A stretch of DNA of 64,000 nucleotides from Gigantopelta aegis. Lineage: Eukaryota; Mollusca; Gastropoda; Neomphalida; Peltospiridae. Made by a program: the position numbers and the translations under genes. Position 1 is the first letter of the stretch, and each line of letters starts with the position of its first letter. The notes below the pieces were generated by a model, which saw only the letters and a program-made list of their open reading frames with translations, was not told the DNA's origin and searched no databases. The stretch is taken from assembly GCF_016097555.1 (NCBI RefSeq), contig NC_054712.1:45994233-46058232 (forward strand), in the 5' to 3' direction. Positions 31,401-46,400 of this stretch are shown piece after piece.

Positions 31401-34400
31401 TGTTACATATGTTTTGAGGGCCTGGAAATGAAGTGCTGTAATTCTTGGTGATCAGAAAATGTTGCCAATTTATGTCAAAAATAAACAACACCTGGGGCTA
31501 ATTTCCAACATATTATCAGTAATTACACAAATTTGTTTTGCCAAATTAAAATAAAAGTTGCCAGTTATTCTTAAAAGTTGCCAGTTATTCTTAAAATTTG
31601 CAGTTGGCGAATTTGGCAAGTGGCAAATCTAGCACCGTGTTTGATGTTTGTTTACTACAGTTTTTTCTTTGGAAGAAAAGTTTGTTTAATGACATCTTAG
31701 TACAAAGACTGTATTACCTGCCAGGCAAATTGCCTAGCAGTGACTGCTAATGCTGAGCTTTATAATATAACATTTAGTGAAATATCTTAAAATATCAGTG
31801 AAATAAAAGTGTTATCAGTCACTCAGTGACGATAACACATTTTAGAGGAAAATTTCACTATTTCACTCTGAAATGTGTTATTGTCACTGTAGAAAGTGTT
31901 ATCTTCACTATAAGAAAGCCGGAACTGTTTTGCTGCTGGCATTTTAAAAATAAAGGTAAATTGCCAAAAGTTCTATAATAAATATGATTTATATTTCATC
32001 GAGTGAAGTCTGCAATCACATCACACTCATGAGATGATTGTGCGACTCGTGTGATATGATTGTGCGACTCGTGTGATATGATTGTGCGACTCGTGTGATA
32101 TGATTGCAGACTTCACTCGATGAAATATAAATGATATTTGACAAAAAGATGAAATATCCTCTGTATATCGCACTGTGACAGTTTTGAAGACAGCAGTTAA
32201 TTCAAGTTGTTACTGAGTTGCAAACATATATGTTTTGTTTTAATGAAATGTAAAAATTAATTTTATAGTATTTTAAAGGAGAGGACAATTAAGGCATTTG
32301 GCCTGGTATGCATATTCAACGATATATAATGCACATTATTGCATATATAACGGGCACAGCCATTTTGTACCATCTCAGTGAGTACGCCTTCTGGTGAGCT
32401 GGTGGTTACGTAATACTTAATGCGTCACGACAGGAATGAGCCTTAGAACTAGAGAAACACAATCTACCTGGTTTTTGCAGGATGATAAATAGTCATACAT
32501 TGCAATGTTCTGTAATAATACACATCCCAGTAAGTATATCCAGCATTATATATATTATTTTTTAATACAAAATAAAATACCATTGTCAAAGTGCCTACAC
32601 AACAAGTCGAAACAATTAACAATGTTTTGCCCATGCATTAACCTACGTACTGAAATGATACACGGAGTGTTTTTTTAGTTAATTGGTCTATGCTGTTAGT
32701 TGCTTCTACCTGTGATTCCTGATTGGCAGGTGTGTATTTGATTGGTAACCAGACAAGCCAATTAATTGACGCTGTCTAGAAACAAAAATACATACTGGTA
32801 TTGTGGAATATTACCTGTCGCCCCTAAAATTATAATGGACATGTAGTGATTTCCCTAGAAATTTGGCAAGGCATGGTAGACCAAACACTTTCGGGGCATT
32901 TTCACCATTTTCAGGACACTTGTATTTCATTAAAAATACACAGAAATTAATTGAAATATACATTAATGTAATTTATGTGCTTGCTTTAATAAATGAATGG
33001 CAAAAGATATAAAAGGCATATTTTATTAATTAATAATACCTTTTTGGGTGTTTTATAAAGGCAATTTTAGAATTAATTAGTGAAAAAGGCTTGTTTAATC
33101 TCAGGGCAGCATGGTGCTGGTTAAGGCAAGATGGTGCTAGACTATTGAGGCATGGTTGCTGCACCATGCTAAAACAAGCTAGGGAAAACACTAGTCATGG
33201 TTTATTACTGTAAATAGTTCTGTAAAACTATTGATTAAGTAGACTTTTCCATCTAAAACCACAGAACTGACCAATTACGTAGTCCCAAAGAAAAGAAAAT
33301 TATCCCTTGGGTATCGTGGGTTGTCGTTTTTGCTCCAACGTAGCATATCAGTAGGTGTAATAGTGTACATTTTTCGTTTGGATTATTAAACAGAGGAAAA
33401 TACTATAACCCCATTTTGTTCCATTAATGCAACTTGAAATATATTTAGTTAAATAGTTTATTATATTATTACGTCATTTATGCTGTTTTACAAGTCAGGT
33501 TGATCAAAGAGAAGCGCCTTGTCGAAAATTACTGCTTTTGTTTACACTGTACATACAGGAGATGGTCAGGAGCTGACGTCACTTCTCCCCAAGCTATCCC
33601 ACCGGACGTCACAAAAACGAAACAAAATGGCTGCCCCCAGTTAGCAGGAATAATCATGTTTTTTTTATTAACTCTAAAATTATGTGTTTTTCATTTGCTA
33701 AAGTGTCAGTATGTGTTGGTGGTCCAGGTATGCATCTTTCCAACACATAAGGCTCTTGTTTGAGTTGACCCTACCTTTAAATGGATGAGATGTTAAATGC
33801 GGGATGACCAGGTAATATATGATCTTTATTTGGATTTCTACAACAATAACTCTCTTTTTTTTGTACCAAATTAAATTGGAACTGCTACAAAGTGACCAGT
33901 AACATGTTGGACTTATCGTGATTGATAATTCAAATAAATTGCGGTAAGAAATGTGTATGTTAATGGTGAAACAAAATCTGTAATAGCCAAAAATATTTTA
34001 CATTAATAGCTTTTTTTCTTCTTTTTTTAAATAACACCACTAGAGCACATTGATTTATTAATCATCGGCTATTGGATGTCAAACATATGGTCATTTTGAC
34101 AGTCATAGAGAGGAAACCCTCTACATTTTTCGATTAGTAGCAAGGGATCTTTTATATGCACCATCCCGTATACAGGATAGCACATACCACAAGCTTTGAT
34201 ATACCAGTCATGGTGCACTGGCTGGAATGAGAAATAGCCCAATGGGCCCACCGACGGGGATCGATCCTAGACCGACCGTGCATCAGGCATGCACTTTTCC
34301 ACTGGGCTACATCCCGCCCATAACAGTTGGGGTTAGTGACTTTAGTGGGTTTTATTCATGGCTGTAAAATCAATGTATTTGTATGGTTTGCAGGACTTAG

Positions 34401-37400
34401 GAGAACATGGAATTGCTCCTCAGAAATACACCACATCATCAGAGTACACATCCGAGGAGCGAAGTCGGAAAAGAAAAGCTATGGCTGCATCCTTATCAAG
34501 TTCCTCTATAATTCCTGGAGAACCAGCTCTTGTGGATCTTATAATACCAGAAAGGTTTGTATTTAGTTATATTTCTCCATACGTCATGGAGAATATACAG
34601 GATTTAGTTTTTTTAACAAGTGATGTATGATTTGAATAATTTGAAATAAAAAAATATGTTATTGCCTCCAACTGTCCTAATGGTATGGACATGACCAGAA
34701 CAAGGTAACTGGTTCACCAAAGGCTGTGGTATGTGCTATCCTGTCTGTGAGAAAATAAATACAAAAAATCCCTTGCTTCTAATGGAAAAATGTAGCAAGT
34801 TTTTTCTAAAGACTTTATGTCAGAATTAATTAAAAGGGTATACAATGTGCTCTATTCACAGTGGTATCGTTAAACAAAACAAACGTTAACTTCAGAGCTA
34901 ATTTACATTTTCCTGTGCAACACTAATTGTTTAGTTGGATGTACGGTTTTTAAATATTAAGTTTTCTGAAGTATATGCTTGTAAAATTTGTGACATAAAG
35001 CCTTTCAGCAGACTTTGATGTAATGTTGTGTTACACTAACAGGAATTCTAGCTTAAATAATGATCACAATTCGGAATGTTACATTGTTGGGGCCTGATTC
35101 ACTAAACTCTCGTCGCAACTTTGTGAATTCGGCCCCTGAGCACTAATTATCACAGTTAGTTCCACAACAAGTAAACTCATTAATAATGGTTGACAGTTTT
35201 ATGACAAACAATAAAAAACCCACATGTAAAACTAGGAGTAACACTTGTATTGCACAGGGCAGGTATACTTTAGGTTGCTTCTACTGTAGTGTTTTCAAAC
35301 ATATTAACAATGGGTGGTTTTTTTCTGAATAAAACAAATTACTCAAACAGAATTGAAAAGAGGCATATGTAGACAGGGTTTCTGCCAGAAAGAAATTTTT
35401 GGGTATGGTGCTATGGAATTGAATATTTACAGTGTGTGTGATGAATGCAACCGCAGTCGACAGAGTATGGAGGACCTCCACCCAAAAGAAAATAGGTTTA
35501 GGGTTAGGGTTAGGGTTAGGGTTAAGAAAATCATAGTCATTAATTGTGTCCAACAGTTAGCTTAAAAAAATAAAATTTGGTAATGGTGCCATAACCGTCT
35601 TACCCTCTGGCAGAAACCCTGGTAAATATTAAACCTGGCCCTATGTTTGTAAATTATTAATGGTTTAGATGTGATTTAACATTTTCATCTTTTTTTTCCC
35701 TCAAGGTTGTCGGTGGGAGTGAGACTTCTCAGAAAGATGGGATGGAAAGAAGGACAGGGGATCGGTCCGAGACGCAAAAAGAAGAAAAAGAAAAAAGGTG
35801 AATTTTATAAATTTAATATTTTGACATACACAAATGAATTTAAGGCATTTGTAATTAATTTGGTGCTTCACAGAATACGTTTAAGGCATAAGCTTTAAAA
35901 GAAAGAATTTAATGCTTTGAACTGTTTGACCACAAATAATTTTATACGCTATTTTACAGTGTGTTGGTATAATTTTCACATATATGCAACAATATAATGA
36001 GGGTTAATCATTACATTTTTGTCACATTTCATTGCTTACTACTGAGTATTAATAAATTAATATACTTTTAATTGAATTCTGAGCAAATAGAGGGTTTTAT
36101 TTATTTCCAATATTGTCTTTGTTCTTTTACATGTGGACAAACTAAAGTTATGGATGATGATTTCTGACAAGCACAATCGGTGTACATTTAGATGAAATGA
36201 TTAATATGCTTCTTTCTCTTACTGCCAGGTTCATCGGTACGAGTTGTCGGCTGTGCACTGCTACCATCGGAAAGTGATGAGGTAAGTTTAACAACTTTGT
36301 GTAGAGTTCTCAGTCCCCAGCTTGTGGCGAGAGTACTGAAGAGACAGGTTTGTGGAGTTAAATAGTAAAGAAGTTGATTACAGCAAGGTACTGAACGATT
36401 GAAAAGAAATAGGTAAAGCTGATACTCCATGTAATATTATGGTTACAGTAGGGTTAGGATTGGAGGCATTGGTAATATAATAATAGCTTATTCTACACAT
36501 TGTAAGCTAACCATAAGGAATGATGTTGGTGAAAGGCGTTCAGTGCTGTAATATACTGGTGAAATAATTCATTACCAATAATAGCGGCATGGACTGACTG
36601 AAGCTATATATGTATATATTCCCATATGGTGATTTGGTGTACATAGAGTCTTTTTACGATATTTATTCAGTTGCCTGCTAATTAATGTCTTTATAAACAT
36701 GATATTGTGTTTTTCTATAGGAATCTGATGATGATTTTATTTGTGATGTGACGTTTGCCCCTAAAGACACGACCCCAATCTCGTTTGAAGCGAAGGACAA
36801 TGTGCACGGTCTCGGATATCATGGCTTGGATCCTACAGCCGCCCTCCCGTCTAGTCACGTCAACCTGTTCGGTCCACCGCCGGTTAGATCTGGGGGACGC
36901 AAAGGCATCCGCGGTCAGGTAAGGTACATCTTCCTTTTACAAGCCAGGTGGTGTATCTAGGAGTCGAGAGACATAAGTGCATCTTAGGTTCACAAGGTAC
37001 CTGGGATCAGTTAAAATATATACATGTACTCCATGTTCAAACTGAACAAATATATTGTTGACAATTTGGTACATTTTATATGAAAATGTGTGGCCAAAAT
37101 CAGATTGTCTATGCCAAAAGAAAAGTCCTATACAGATAAAGATTTCAAATCTTGTTTTTTTTGTCAAAATTATAATAATAAAACAATGTAGGTTTGTTTA
37201 TATACTGTTACTATTATGTGTTCCCTTATATCTTCCATCAGTATTTTTTTATATTAGGCAAATATACATGTATTATTTGCAAATTAAATTAAATTTTTCT
37301 ACCATTTATTCTTAATCTGTTGATAGCCATAGTTTAAAGTGTTCTGAAGTGTCATTAAATAAATATTTGTTTTGTTTTCATCAAAGTAGACTCAGCCTGT

Positions 37401-40400
37401 TTATATTTTTCAGGCGTTTGGTGTCGGAGCTCTGGAGGAGGAAGATTCAGATATTTATTCGACGGATCACCTCTCCAACTACGACATGACGATGGAGATC
37501 GAAGACAAAGACAACAACTTTGGCTGGACGGCCCCAGGAAAACACAAACCTGGTAACCAGTTTCTTATCATCTGTCATTATATTTTTACATTCTGAAATA
37601 TATTTGTGAAGTGAAATTTCATTCAGTTTAGTACGTAGGAAGGGGACATAACCTTTTTTAAATTCTTGTTTAAAGACCTGTTTTTACCTATTGGGAGGTT
37701 TACCATCATTTCCTGCATATTAACTGCAGGGTTTATATCTTTTCAAAATTATGGATGTGATTTTTCAGCTTTTGTAAAAATTTCAGCTACTTTTGTTTTG
37801 ACAAAATAGTTATCACAGTAGACTGGATTTCATCAGAAATGCTGAAAAAATTACCTTTAAGTGTGGTATAGAATTTTCAACTTCACTTCAGCATCACATG
37901 AGTATAAAACATCTCAAAATTCCACCTGTGTGCTGTTTACTGGAGCTAATTATGTGGCCATTGTTGTAGCTCACTAGCAAGCTAGCAAGTGGTCAATATG
38001 AAATACTTGTTGATGAAAGCATGTCAGTAATGGCCTAAGTGTACGGGGTGTGTGTGTGTTCGTGTTTGAGTGTGTTTGTGTGTGTGTGTGTTCGTGTTTG
38101 TGTGTGTGTTCGTGTTTGTGTGTGTTTGTGTGTGTGTTCGTGTTTGTGTGTGTGTGTGTGTTCGTGTTTGTGTGTGTGTGTGTGTTTGTGTGTGTTTGTG
38201 TTTGTGTGTGTGTGTGTTTGTGTGTGTTCGCGTTTGTGTGTGTTCGTGTTTGTGTGTGTTTGTGTTTGTGTGTGTTCGTGTTTGTGTGTGTTCCTGTGTG
38301 TTCATGTGTGTTCGTGTTTGTGTTTGTGTGTGTTCGTGTTTGTGTGTGTTCGTGTTTGTGTGTGTTCGTGTTTGTTTGTGTGTGTTTGTGTGTGTTCGTG
38401 TTTGTGTGTGTTCGTGTGTGTGTGTGTGTTCGTGTTTGTGTGTGTTCGTGTTTGTGTCTTCGTGTTTGTGTGTGTTTGTGTTTGTGTGTGTGTTTGTTTG
38501 TGTGTGTGTGTTTGTGTGTTTGTGTGTGTGTTTGTGTTTGTGTTTGTGTGTGTGTGTGTTTGTGTTTGTGTGTGTGTGTGTTTGTGTGTGTTTGTGTGTG
38601 TGTTTGTGTTTGTGTTTGTGTGTGTGTGTTTGTGTTTGTGTGTTTGTGTTTGTGTGTGTTTGTGTGTGTGTGTTCGTGTTTGTGTGTGTGTGTGTTTGTG
38701 TTCGTGTTTGTGTGTGTTCGTGTTTGTGTGTGTTTTCGTGTTTGTGTTTGTGTGTGTTCGTGTTTGTGTTTGTGTGTGTTCATGTTTGTGTTTGTGTGTG
38801 TTCGTGTTTGTGTGTGTGTGGGTTCAGGCAGGGCACCTGCACCTGCCAACACACACACACCTGCCAACACACACACACCCCATACAGGATCAAATCTTCA
38901 AATTCGGGCAAAAACGATGGAGACATTCGAGCAAAATAATCTGACCTGAAACCTTTTGACCCATTTATTTCCATCATTTATTGACAATATTAGTTATACT
39001 TTGTATATGTAGTGATTTGTTTTGAACGCTATATAGCTGTCAATGTGTGTCACTGAGGGATTAATGAATTGGTGTGTAATCATAAAATAAATAATGTTAA
39101 AATTCATTTCTGGATTATTCTCTTTCTGTTCAGCATCACCGTCATCTCTTCCTGTTGGATACCTCGGGAAACTTCTCGCAGGTTTCACGCTGTCTTCTAA
39201 ACCACTGTCCCAGAAAAAAGTGTTTAAACCTCCAAGTTTACCACGTCACTACCGACCAGTCCATCACTTCAAAAAGATCCAACCAGAGGCTGCAGTACAA
39301 CAAACGTTGAACCAATCGGATTCCATGACACAGCCAAGAAGGAAAGAGCCACTAAATGCTGTTGACCGAGGCCTCATGCTAGGAGAAACTCCCATTTTTA
39401 GTATGTATCTCATTTATAGCTTTTTATCTTTTTCTTTTTCTTTTTTTTTTTCTTTTAAGTACTGTAAACCCGATTAATATTGCAATGTATTTTTTCTGAA
39501 ATATGCACCTTAGCGCATGTTCACGATATTTAAATTTCGCGAAAGACTATTGGCATCTGTAAAAAATAATGCATGTAAAAATAATGTGTGTGTATCAAGT
39601 TCGCGATTTGAGATCGGCCGTGAACTATGCAAAATTAATACACACAATTTTTTTCTGGTTTACAGTAATAATATTCTACAAAATTGTTAATAACTTAAGT
39701 TAAAGTTAGCCCATATACTTAAGAGAGGTATGCATGGTTATTCAATGTTTTGATTACTAGCCATTTGACCCGAGAGCAAATTTTATATGCACACATTTCC
39801 CCCTCACCCTGGGTTACAATAAATATTAAGCAAATGCTCTCTAAGCACATTACATGATTTGTTTTTGAAATTACTGTAGTTCGGAGCTGATACTGGAAGA
39901 CATATCCCACACACACCTAATATTCAGTATCAGGGCTTGACCTTAGCAATAGCCCAGCGTGTTTTAGCTACCAAATGTTTGCTCAGGCTACCAGATGTCT
40001 AAACCTGGTAGTCCACCAGGCTACTATACTAGCCGTCATTAATAACGCAATTTCCTTTTAACAAAATAATATACGTTCTGGTTGGACTTCGTTGACGCTA
40101 TTCGTCAATGTACATGGTACAGTGGTACACATTATTTCAGCAGCATGTAAAGGTCGACTTCCGGCCTGTTCCCAACATATGGGGAACAACGCTAAAAACG
40201 CATTATCCGGTAAATCGCGTACACGCAACCACTTGGCGAAATAACACTTTGCACGTGCATTTCCTGATACCCGGGCACACTCAGAACACGCGGGTGGCAA
40301 TGAGTATCTCACTCCTACACGATGCCTCGGTTGAACAACGCCGATCGGAATCAAGCCATTGGCTTGTTGAATGCAGGAAACTCGCAATTGCGGGTAGCAC

Positions 40401-43400
40401 AACGGTTCCACGTGCACCCGTCAACCATTAATCGGCTCCTCAACCGATATCAGACGACAGGGACCGTCAATGACCGCCGTCGTTCGGGCACACCACGCGT
40501 AATAACCAATAGACAGGACCGGAACATACGGTTGCGGCACCTGTGCAATCGGTTTTTGACAGCCGCAAGCACTGCCAGGACTGAAGTGGGAACCAGGGGA
40601 CGACTCATCAGCGCCCGAACTGTCCGGAGACGTATTGCCGCAGAACGACTGCATTGCCACCGACCCTACCGTGGCCTATCGTCAAGCAAGACTCTTATGG
40701 GCCAGGAATGGTGGGCATTTGCGACCCAGGAGATGGCGAGATGTCATCTTCTCGGATGAATCGAGATTTAACGTGAGTGTCACGGACAGACGTCGTTGCA
40801 TTTACCGCCGTCGTGGAGAATGTGTCGCGCAGGCCTGTGTTCTGGAGAGGGACCGCTACGGGGGCGGCGGAGTCATGGTTTGGGGCGCCATCAATGCTGA
40901 CTTCCGGTCCGAACTCGTGGTGGTACAGGGAAACCTTAATGCACAACACTACGTCGACAACATCCTGCGGCCGGTCCTCCTCCCATTGATGAGACGGCAT
41001 GGCGGAAACAGGCTCGTCTTCCAGCAAGACAACGCTCGGCCGCACACTGCCAGGCGTACACAGGCGTTTCTTCGTGCCCACCATGTCACTGTGTTGGACT
41101 GGCCAGCAGTTTCCCCGGACATGAACCCAATAGAGCACATGTGGGATGAGCTGGGACGTCGTGTTCAAAACCAACCGAATCCACCACAGAACTTCGCTGA
41201 GCTGCAGCAGGCATTGCAGCATCACTGGGCAGCCATCCCACGACGTGTGGTGAGGCACCTGTGCATGTCCATGCCTAGGAGGCTGCAGGCGTGCATCGCA
41301 GCACATGGAGGTCACACGAAATACTGACCCCCATGACGTTGACATCGCCAGAGACGTTATGCGCGATTCACTGTTGGCGGCTGACAGTGCCAGTCAGATG
41401 GGCCAGTGGTTGGTCTCACTGGTGGTATCAGTTTCATTTTTGTGGGATCTTGCATAATAAAATAAACCATGATCATTTCCGAGATTGCGTTTTTATTGCC
41501 GCCTAGTATATATATTTGTTTTACACGTCCAGTTACTCTGCAATCAACATGTACAAGTGTATATTTCACGGTATATTTCCAGCGCTTCTAGAACGTTTAT
41601 AAAATCCACTAGCCATGGGATCAGTGATTTAAAACATTTACTAACCACGATTAAAATTTCACTAGCCCTACTTTACTTTGAGTTAATACAGTTTTAATAA
41701 ATAATAGTAAAAATTGGATATGTCACCTAAAGAGAGATATAGCTTACGAACACTAACCTTGGGTGTCGGGGTTGGGGTCAGGATATTCATATTTACAAAA
41801 TAGACTTAACTGCAACATTTTACAAAAAATACAAAGAAATGATTTTAATATTTTCTCTCATTTTAATATTTTTTTAAATTATGGGTCAACCCATTTTAAC
41901 TGAGGACTACCAGATTTTATAACCTGGTAGCCAGGATGGCTACCACTGAAAAAAGTTAAGGTCATGGCCTGATGACAACCGTTTGTATGAAACAGTTACT
42001 TGTTTATTTGTTACAATGCCAATGCCTCATTAATTTTAAAGAATTCAGTAGCTACAGTACATTGTTACTTGGTTTATTATGTTACAACACCTGTGTTTGA
42101 CCTCATTAACTTTAACACTCAAACAATTCAGTACATAGGCCTACAACACTTTGTATGAAACAGTTCAGGGCTTGAACTTAACGGCGGCATTGACAGCAAT
42201 TGCCGTCGTTGACATATAAATTTCCGTAGGTAGGTAAAAATGACTGTGAAAGACAAATTCTTAAATGTGAGCCCTACAGTTACTTGTTCATTTGTTACAG
42301 TGCCTGTGTTTGACTGTATTAAGTTTATCTTATACAATTACTGTTTACAAAACTGTTTTGCATTCTCGTGTGACATTTAGTTTACTTTGTGACACTGCCG
42401 AGGTGTAATGTTATTAAAGTTTTTACTTTATTACAGCGTCAGTGTTTGATCTTGTTTCAAAGGATGATAAGAAAAAGATGGAAGAGGTTAAACTGTCGAC
42501 TCATCACACAGATGGAAAAGATAACCGCGATAAATCTGATGACAATTGCATTCACAATCGTGGTCACGATCACTCGTCTACTGATCAAACAGCTGCCCAC
42601 ACTGAGGTAGAAGTTTCACAGATACTAACAAGTGCTTTGATTAAAATCTCTAAAACAGCTAAAATTACACTATTCTATTATTTCTTTATTAATATTATTA
42701 GAAGCTATAACATTTTTTTTTAATAAAGTATGTTTTTGACCATTCTGTTGGTTTGATGAAAATAGAAATTGCTATAAAAATAAATCTGTTTTCTTATAGT
42801 TTGAAGATTGACTTTCCTTTCATTCTACAAAATTGCGTCTTATTGCGAATTGTTGTCTGACAGCGTGTACAGCACAAGCCTAGAATACTTGACACAATGC
42901 TATTGTTTTAAGTAAAATTTAATGTATTTATTGTTCGGACAAAATAATGTTTTTGATGACAACCAATGTCACATTAATTATCATTAGCAGGAACGGCAGT
43001 ATTAATAGAGTTTAGTGACATGTTTGGTCCACATCAAGCGTTGTTACCTGAAGCTTGTTACTTTTGTTGAATATTGGTATTCATTACTGGGTGTATACTA
43101 CCAAATCAAATCCCATAGATGACAGTAGTAACATATGTGGCTAAAACTCCTATCTGCAGTGTATCAATCGACATCAATGCCACGGATATAAATACTACCA
43201 CCCCTCACCCTTAAAGTGAATAAGAAAAAAATTGGGGGTCAATCTGCTAATTTCTGAGATAATGGGTAGGGTCTATGACTACCCTAGTTCCGCACAAAAT
43301 TCGAGTACCTTTTTTTACAGGTACACCATATATGTTTCAAGCACAAGGCTACTTGACACAGTGGTACTAGATGAAATAAAATTGCATACATTGTTTTGCC

Positions 43401-46400
43401 CAGATGAAAGTTTTTTTTTTACAACCAACTCACTAACACTTGTGGTGTTCACTTCTTTATCAAAAGTTGGGTGCACCTCGAACTTTGACCCAGCCGGAAG
43501 TTATTTAGTTTAGTACTACCTGTAAACAAATTATAAAGTAAAGTATAAGAAATATTTTGTATCTGTTTTTCTATCAGGCCAGTGAACACAGACCTGATCT
43601 CACAAAGACTGAAACCAGTCAACCGGTTGCACTGATCAAGGGAAACCTGTCGTTTAAACCTTTCTTACGCGACTCGGAGAAACAAGCACGATACGAGTTA
43701 TACCTCAACCACATCAGACAGGGACATAAAGGTAGACTGTAATATAATTTCTCTTTACTTTAACTGTAGTTATAGTTAATTTGTATCATATTCGTAGTCT
43801 CTTTGTATCATAGGGGCGGGATGTAGCCTAGTGGTAAAGCACTCGCTTGATGCATGGTCAGTCTGGGATCGATCCCCGTCGGTGGGCCCATTGTGTTATT
43901 TCTCATTCCAGCTAATGCACTACGACTGGTATATCAAAGGCCGTGGTATTTGTTATCCTGTCTGTGGGATGGTGCATATAAAAGATCCCTTGCTGCTAAT
44001 CGAAAAAAGAGAAGCCCATGAAGTGGTGACAGCGGGTTTCTTCTCTCAATATCTGTGTGGTCCTTAACCATATTTATGATGCCATATGACCGTAAATAAA
44101 ATGTGTTGAGTGCATTGTTAAATGAAATATTTCCTTTGTATCATATGCACTGACCATCACCAGAAATTCACTGGTCAGATTTGTAGTCCTAAAAAGGATA
44201 TGAGAAGAAAAAATAATATACTTTTAATTTTTGAATACAGTAACTAGTTGTATTCTGGTAAGCAGTAAATGACCCCCCAATTGTATACATGAGTTAGAAG
44301 TATTGTGCATTTTATAGCAAATTCACAAATGAAAAATGGGTGGTAGATTTTCAGTGGAGTTCAATACACTAATAGGGTGCATCATGTTTATCTAGTAAGG
44401 TTATGTGGCATTGTGTAGTTGATCCAAGTTTATTTTTTATCATCAAGTGGATGGAAAATATTGCCACCACATCTGAGAATGATATTGATATTTACGGTGA
44501 AACCTTTTTGAGGTTGTTAATTTCAGTATTAAATTCAACATTATTGATAGTATTTCTCAGTTTATTAATTGCGTGAGGACTATTAAAAATACTCATGCTA
44601 GTAAAGTACTTTTGGCTATTACAACAGCTATTTTACCATATGTTTCACCTTACTTACAACTTACAAATTATCAAAAAAAAATCCATTGTGTTTTTTGTTC
44701 TGTTTTTTGTAGTACATTAGAATGTATTTTATGTGAAATGGAAAAGGTACATACCTCAAGAACTAGGATGATGTGTCGATGTTTGCTCTGTTTATTTATT
44801 TACAAATTGTTTCCAGACCCTTATGCTGCTGCATCAGATAAACACATGACTGAGTGGGAGCACGATAAAGAGAGAGAGGAATTTACCAAATCAGCCAAAC
44901 TGTACAAGCCGATGGTTGGTTTAATGGCGCACCGCTTCACCACAGCCAAGTACTCGGATGAAGTGGACAAAGCCGATATTCCAGTTGATGAGACGGTGAC
45001 TGATACTTAAAATTAAATAAATGGAAGGAAGAAAATGTTTTATTTAACAACACACTCAACACATTTTATTTACAGTTATATGGCGTCAGAAATATGGTTA
45101 CGGACCACACAGATATTGAGAGAGGAAACCCGCTATTGCCACTTCATGGTCTACTCTTTTCGATTAGCAGCACGGGATCTTTTATATACTCCATCCCACA
45201 GACAGTATAGTACATACCACAGCCTTTGTTACACCAGTTGTGGAGCACTGGCTGGAACAAGAAATAGTCCCATGGGTCCACCAACGGGGATCGATCCTAG
45301 ACTGACCGTGCATCAAGTGAACACTTTACCACTGGGCTGATATAAATGGGGGCCTAATTCAGTAAACAAGGTCAAAATGAATGTGTGGGGCTCTTCATTT
45401 CAAATTATATTTTGCATGAAAAATAACCCACTTTCCAAAGACCTATATGTTCACAAAACAATACTGGGCAGGCTGTAGATCAGTGGTGGAATCTTCTCTA
45501 TTTCAAGTTTATTTTGCCATGAGACTTTGTAGCGGTCGAGTGGTATGTTCTTGCGCCAAATAAATGAATGCTATAAATAGGAAGCGAAAACAACATATGT
45601 GAACTTCTGTATTTATTACATACCTTCTTTTATGTTTCACAAAAATGGTTTTTAATTTAACGTCATAACAACACTTTGTTAAATCAATGATGAAAACTCC
45701 TTTCATGAATTTGCTTAACGTTCAGAATTATACTTTGCGGCCGCCTTGTGTAATGTTTCAAATACAATGTGATGTCAGTAAATAAAAGGCGGTATTTGCA
45801 GCAAAAAGAAAAAGGGAATTCCCCATTTAAAAGTTCCGGTCCAGATTGCACCTATGTGCGATACAAAATAAATTTATCACACGGTTTCAAAATGTCTTTA
45901 TCACTATAGTAAGATTGAATAGGTATGTAATAAATAGAGGGATCAGATACCCACATAACTGGAATTTACTCAACCTATTTCATTGTTACAGATTACACAT
46001 TGCGGATTATATATTATACAAATAAGCACACAGATGACAGACAAATGGAATTTGTGCCTTATACTCAAACCCATGTGTCAAAATAACTATACTCTTCAAA
46101 AAAAGTAAAGGAACCTGAAATAGTAATGTTAATATCAACTAGTGGACTGAACATGCGTTTTGACCACAGACATCCTAGTAAAGAACATTCAAGTCTGTTT
46201 ATCAACACACCAAAACACATTTCATAGTTTGCACATGCATCACGCAGTTGCCCCGTACACATGCGTGGGGTGTCATTTTTGATTTTGACAATTTCCAGGA
46301 AGGTCCATTAATCACTGTGGAACATTATTTCTGTCAATCATTATCATTCTGTTGATCATACAGTTGTTATTGTTTTGTTTTCAGTCGTTTTTATTCTTTG

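Larger units (their letters stand above)
39931..41971. mobile_element. MITE of the CAGGGCTTGACC family split by other insertions
   Basis: Left CAGGGCTTGACCTTAGC, right TTAAGGTCATGGCCTG; 'accagg...gtagcc' words on both inner sides pair with each other. The Tc1-like element (40027-41508) and a truncated CAGGGCTTCTAGA MITE (41577-41850) lie inside. Confidence 0.55.

Noticed and set aside
35500-35524. Chromosome end or telomere
   Set aside because: Only four TTAGGG units, internal to a MITE, with normal gene sequence on both sides.
38039-38949. ORFs of about 300 codons, Cys/Val-rich on + and His/Thr-rich on -
   Set aside because: They are translations of a GT-rich simple array; all frames stay open because the repeat lacks stop codons. 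No start context, splice logic or complexity.
40695-41345. 216-codon ORF on -
   Set aside because: Antisense shadow of the Tc1-like transposase; high-GC coding strand leaves the opposite frame open.
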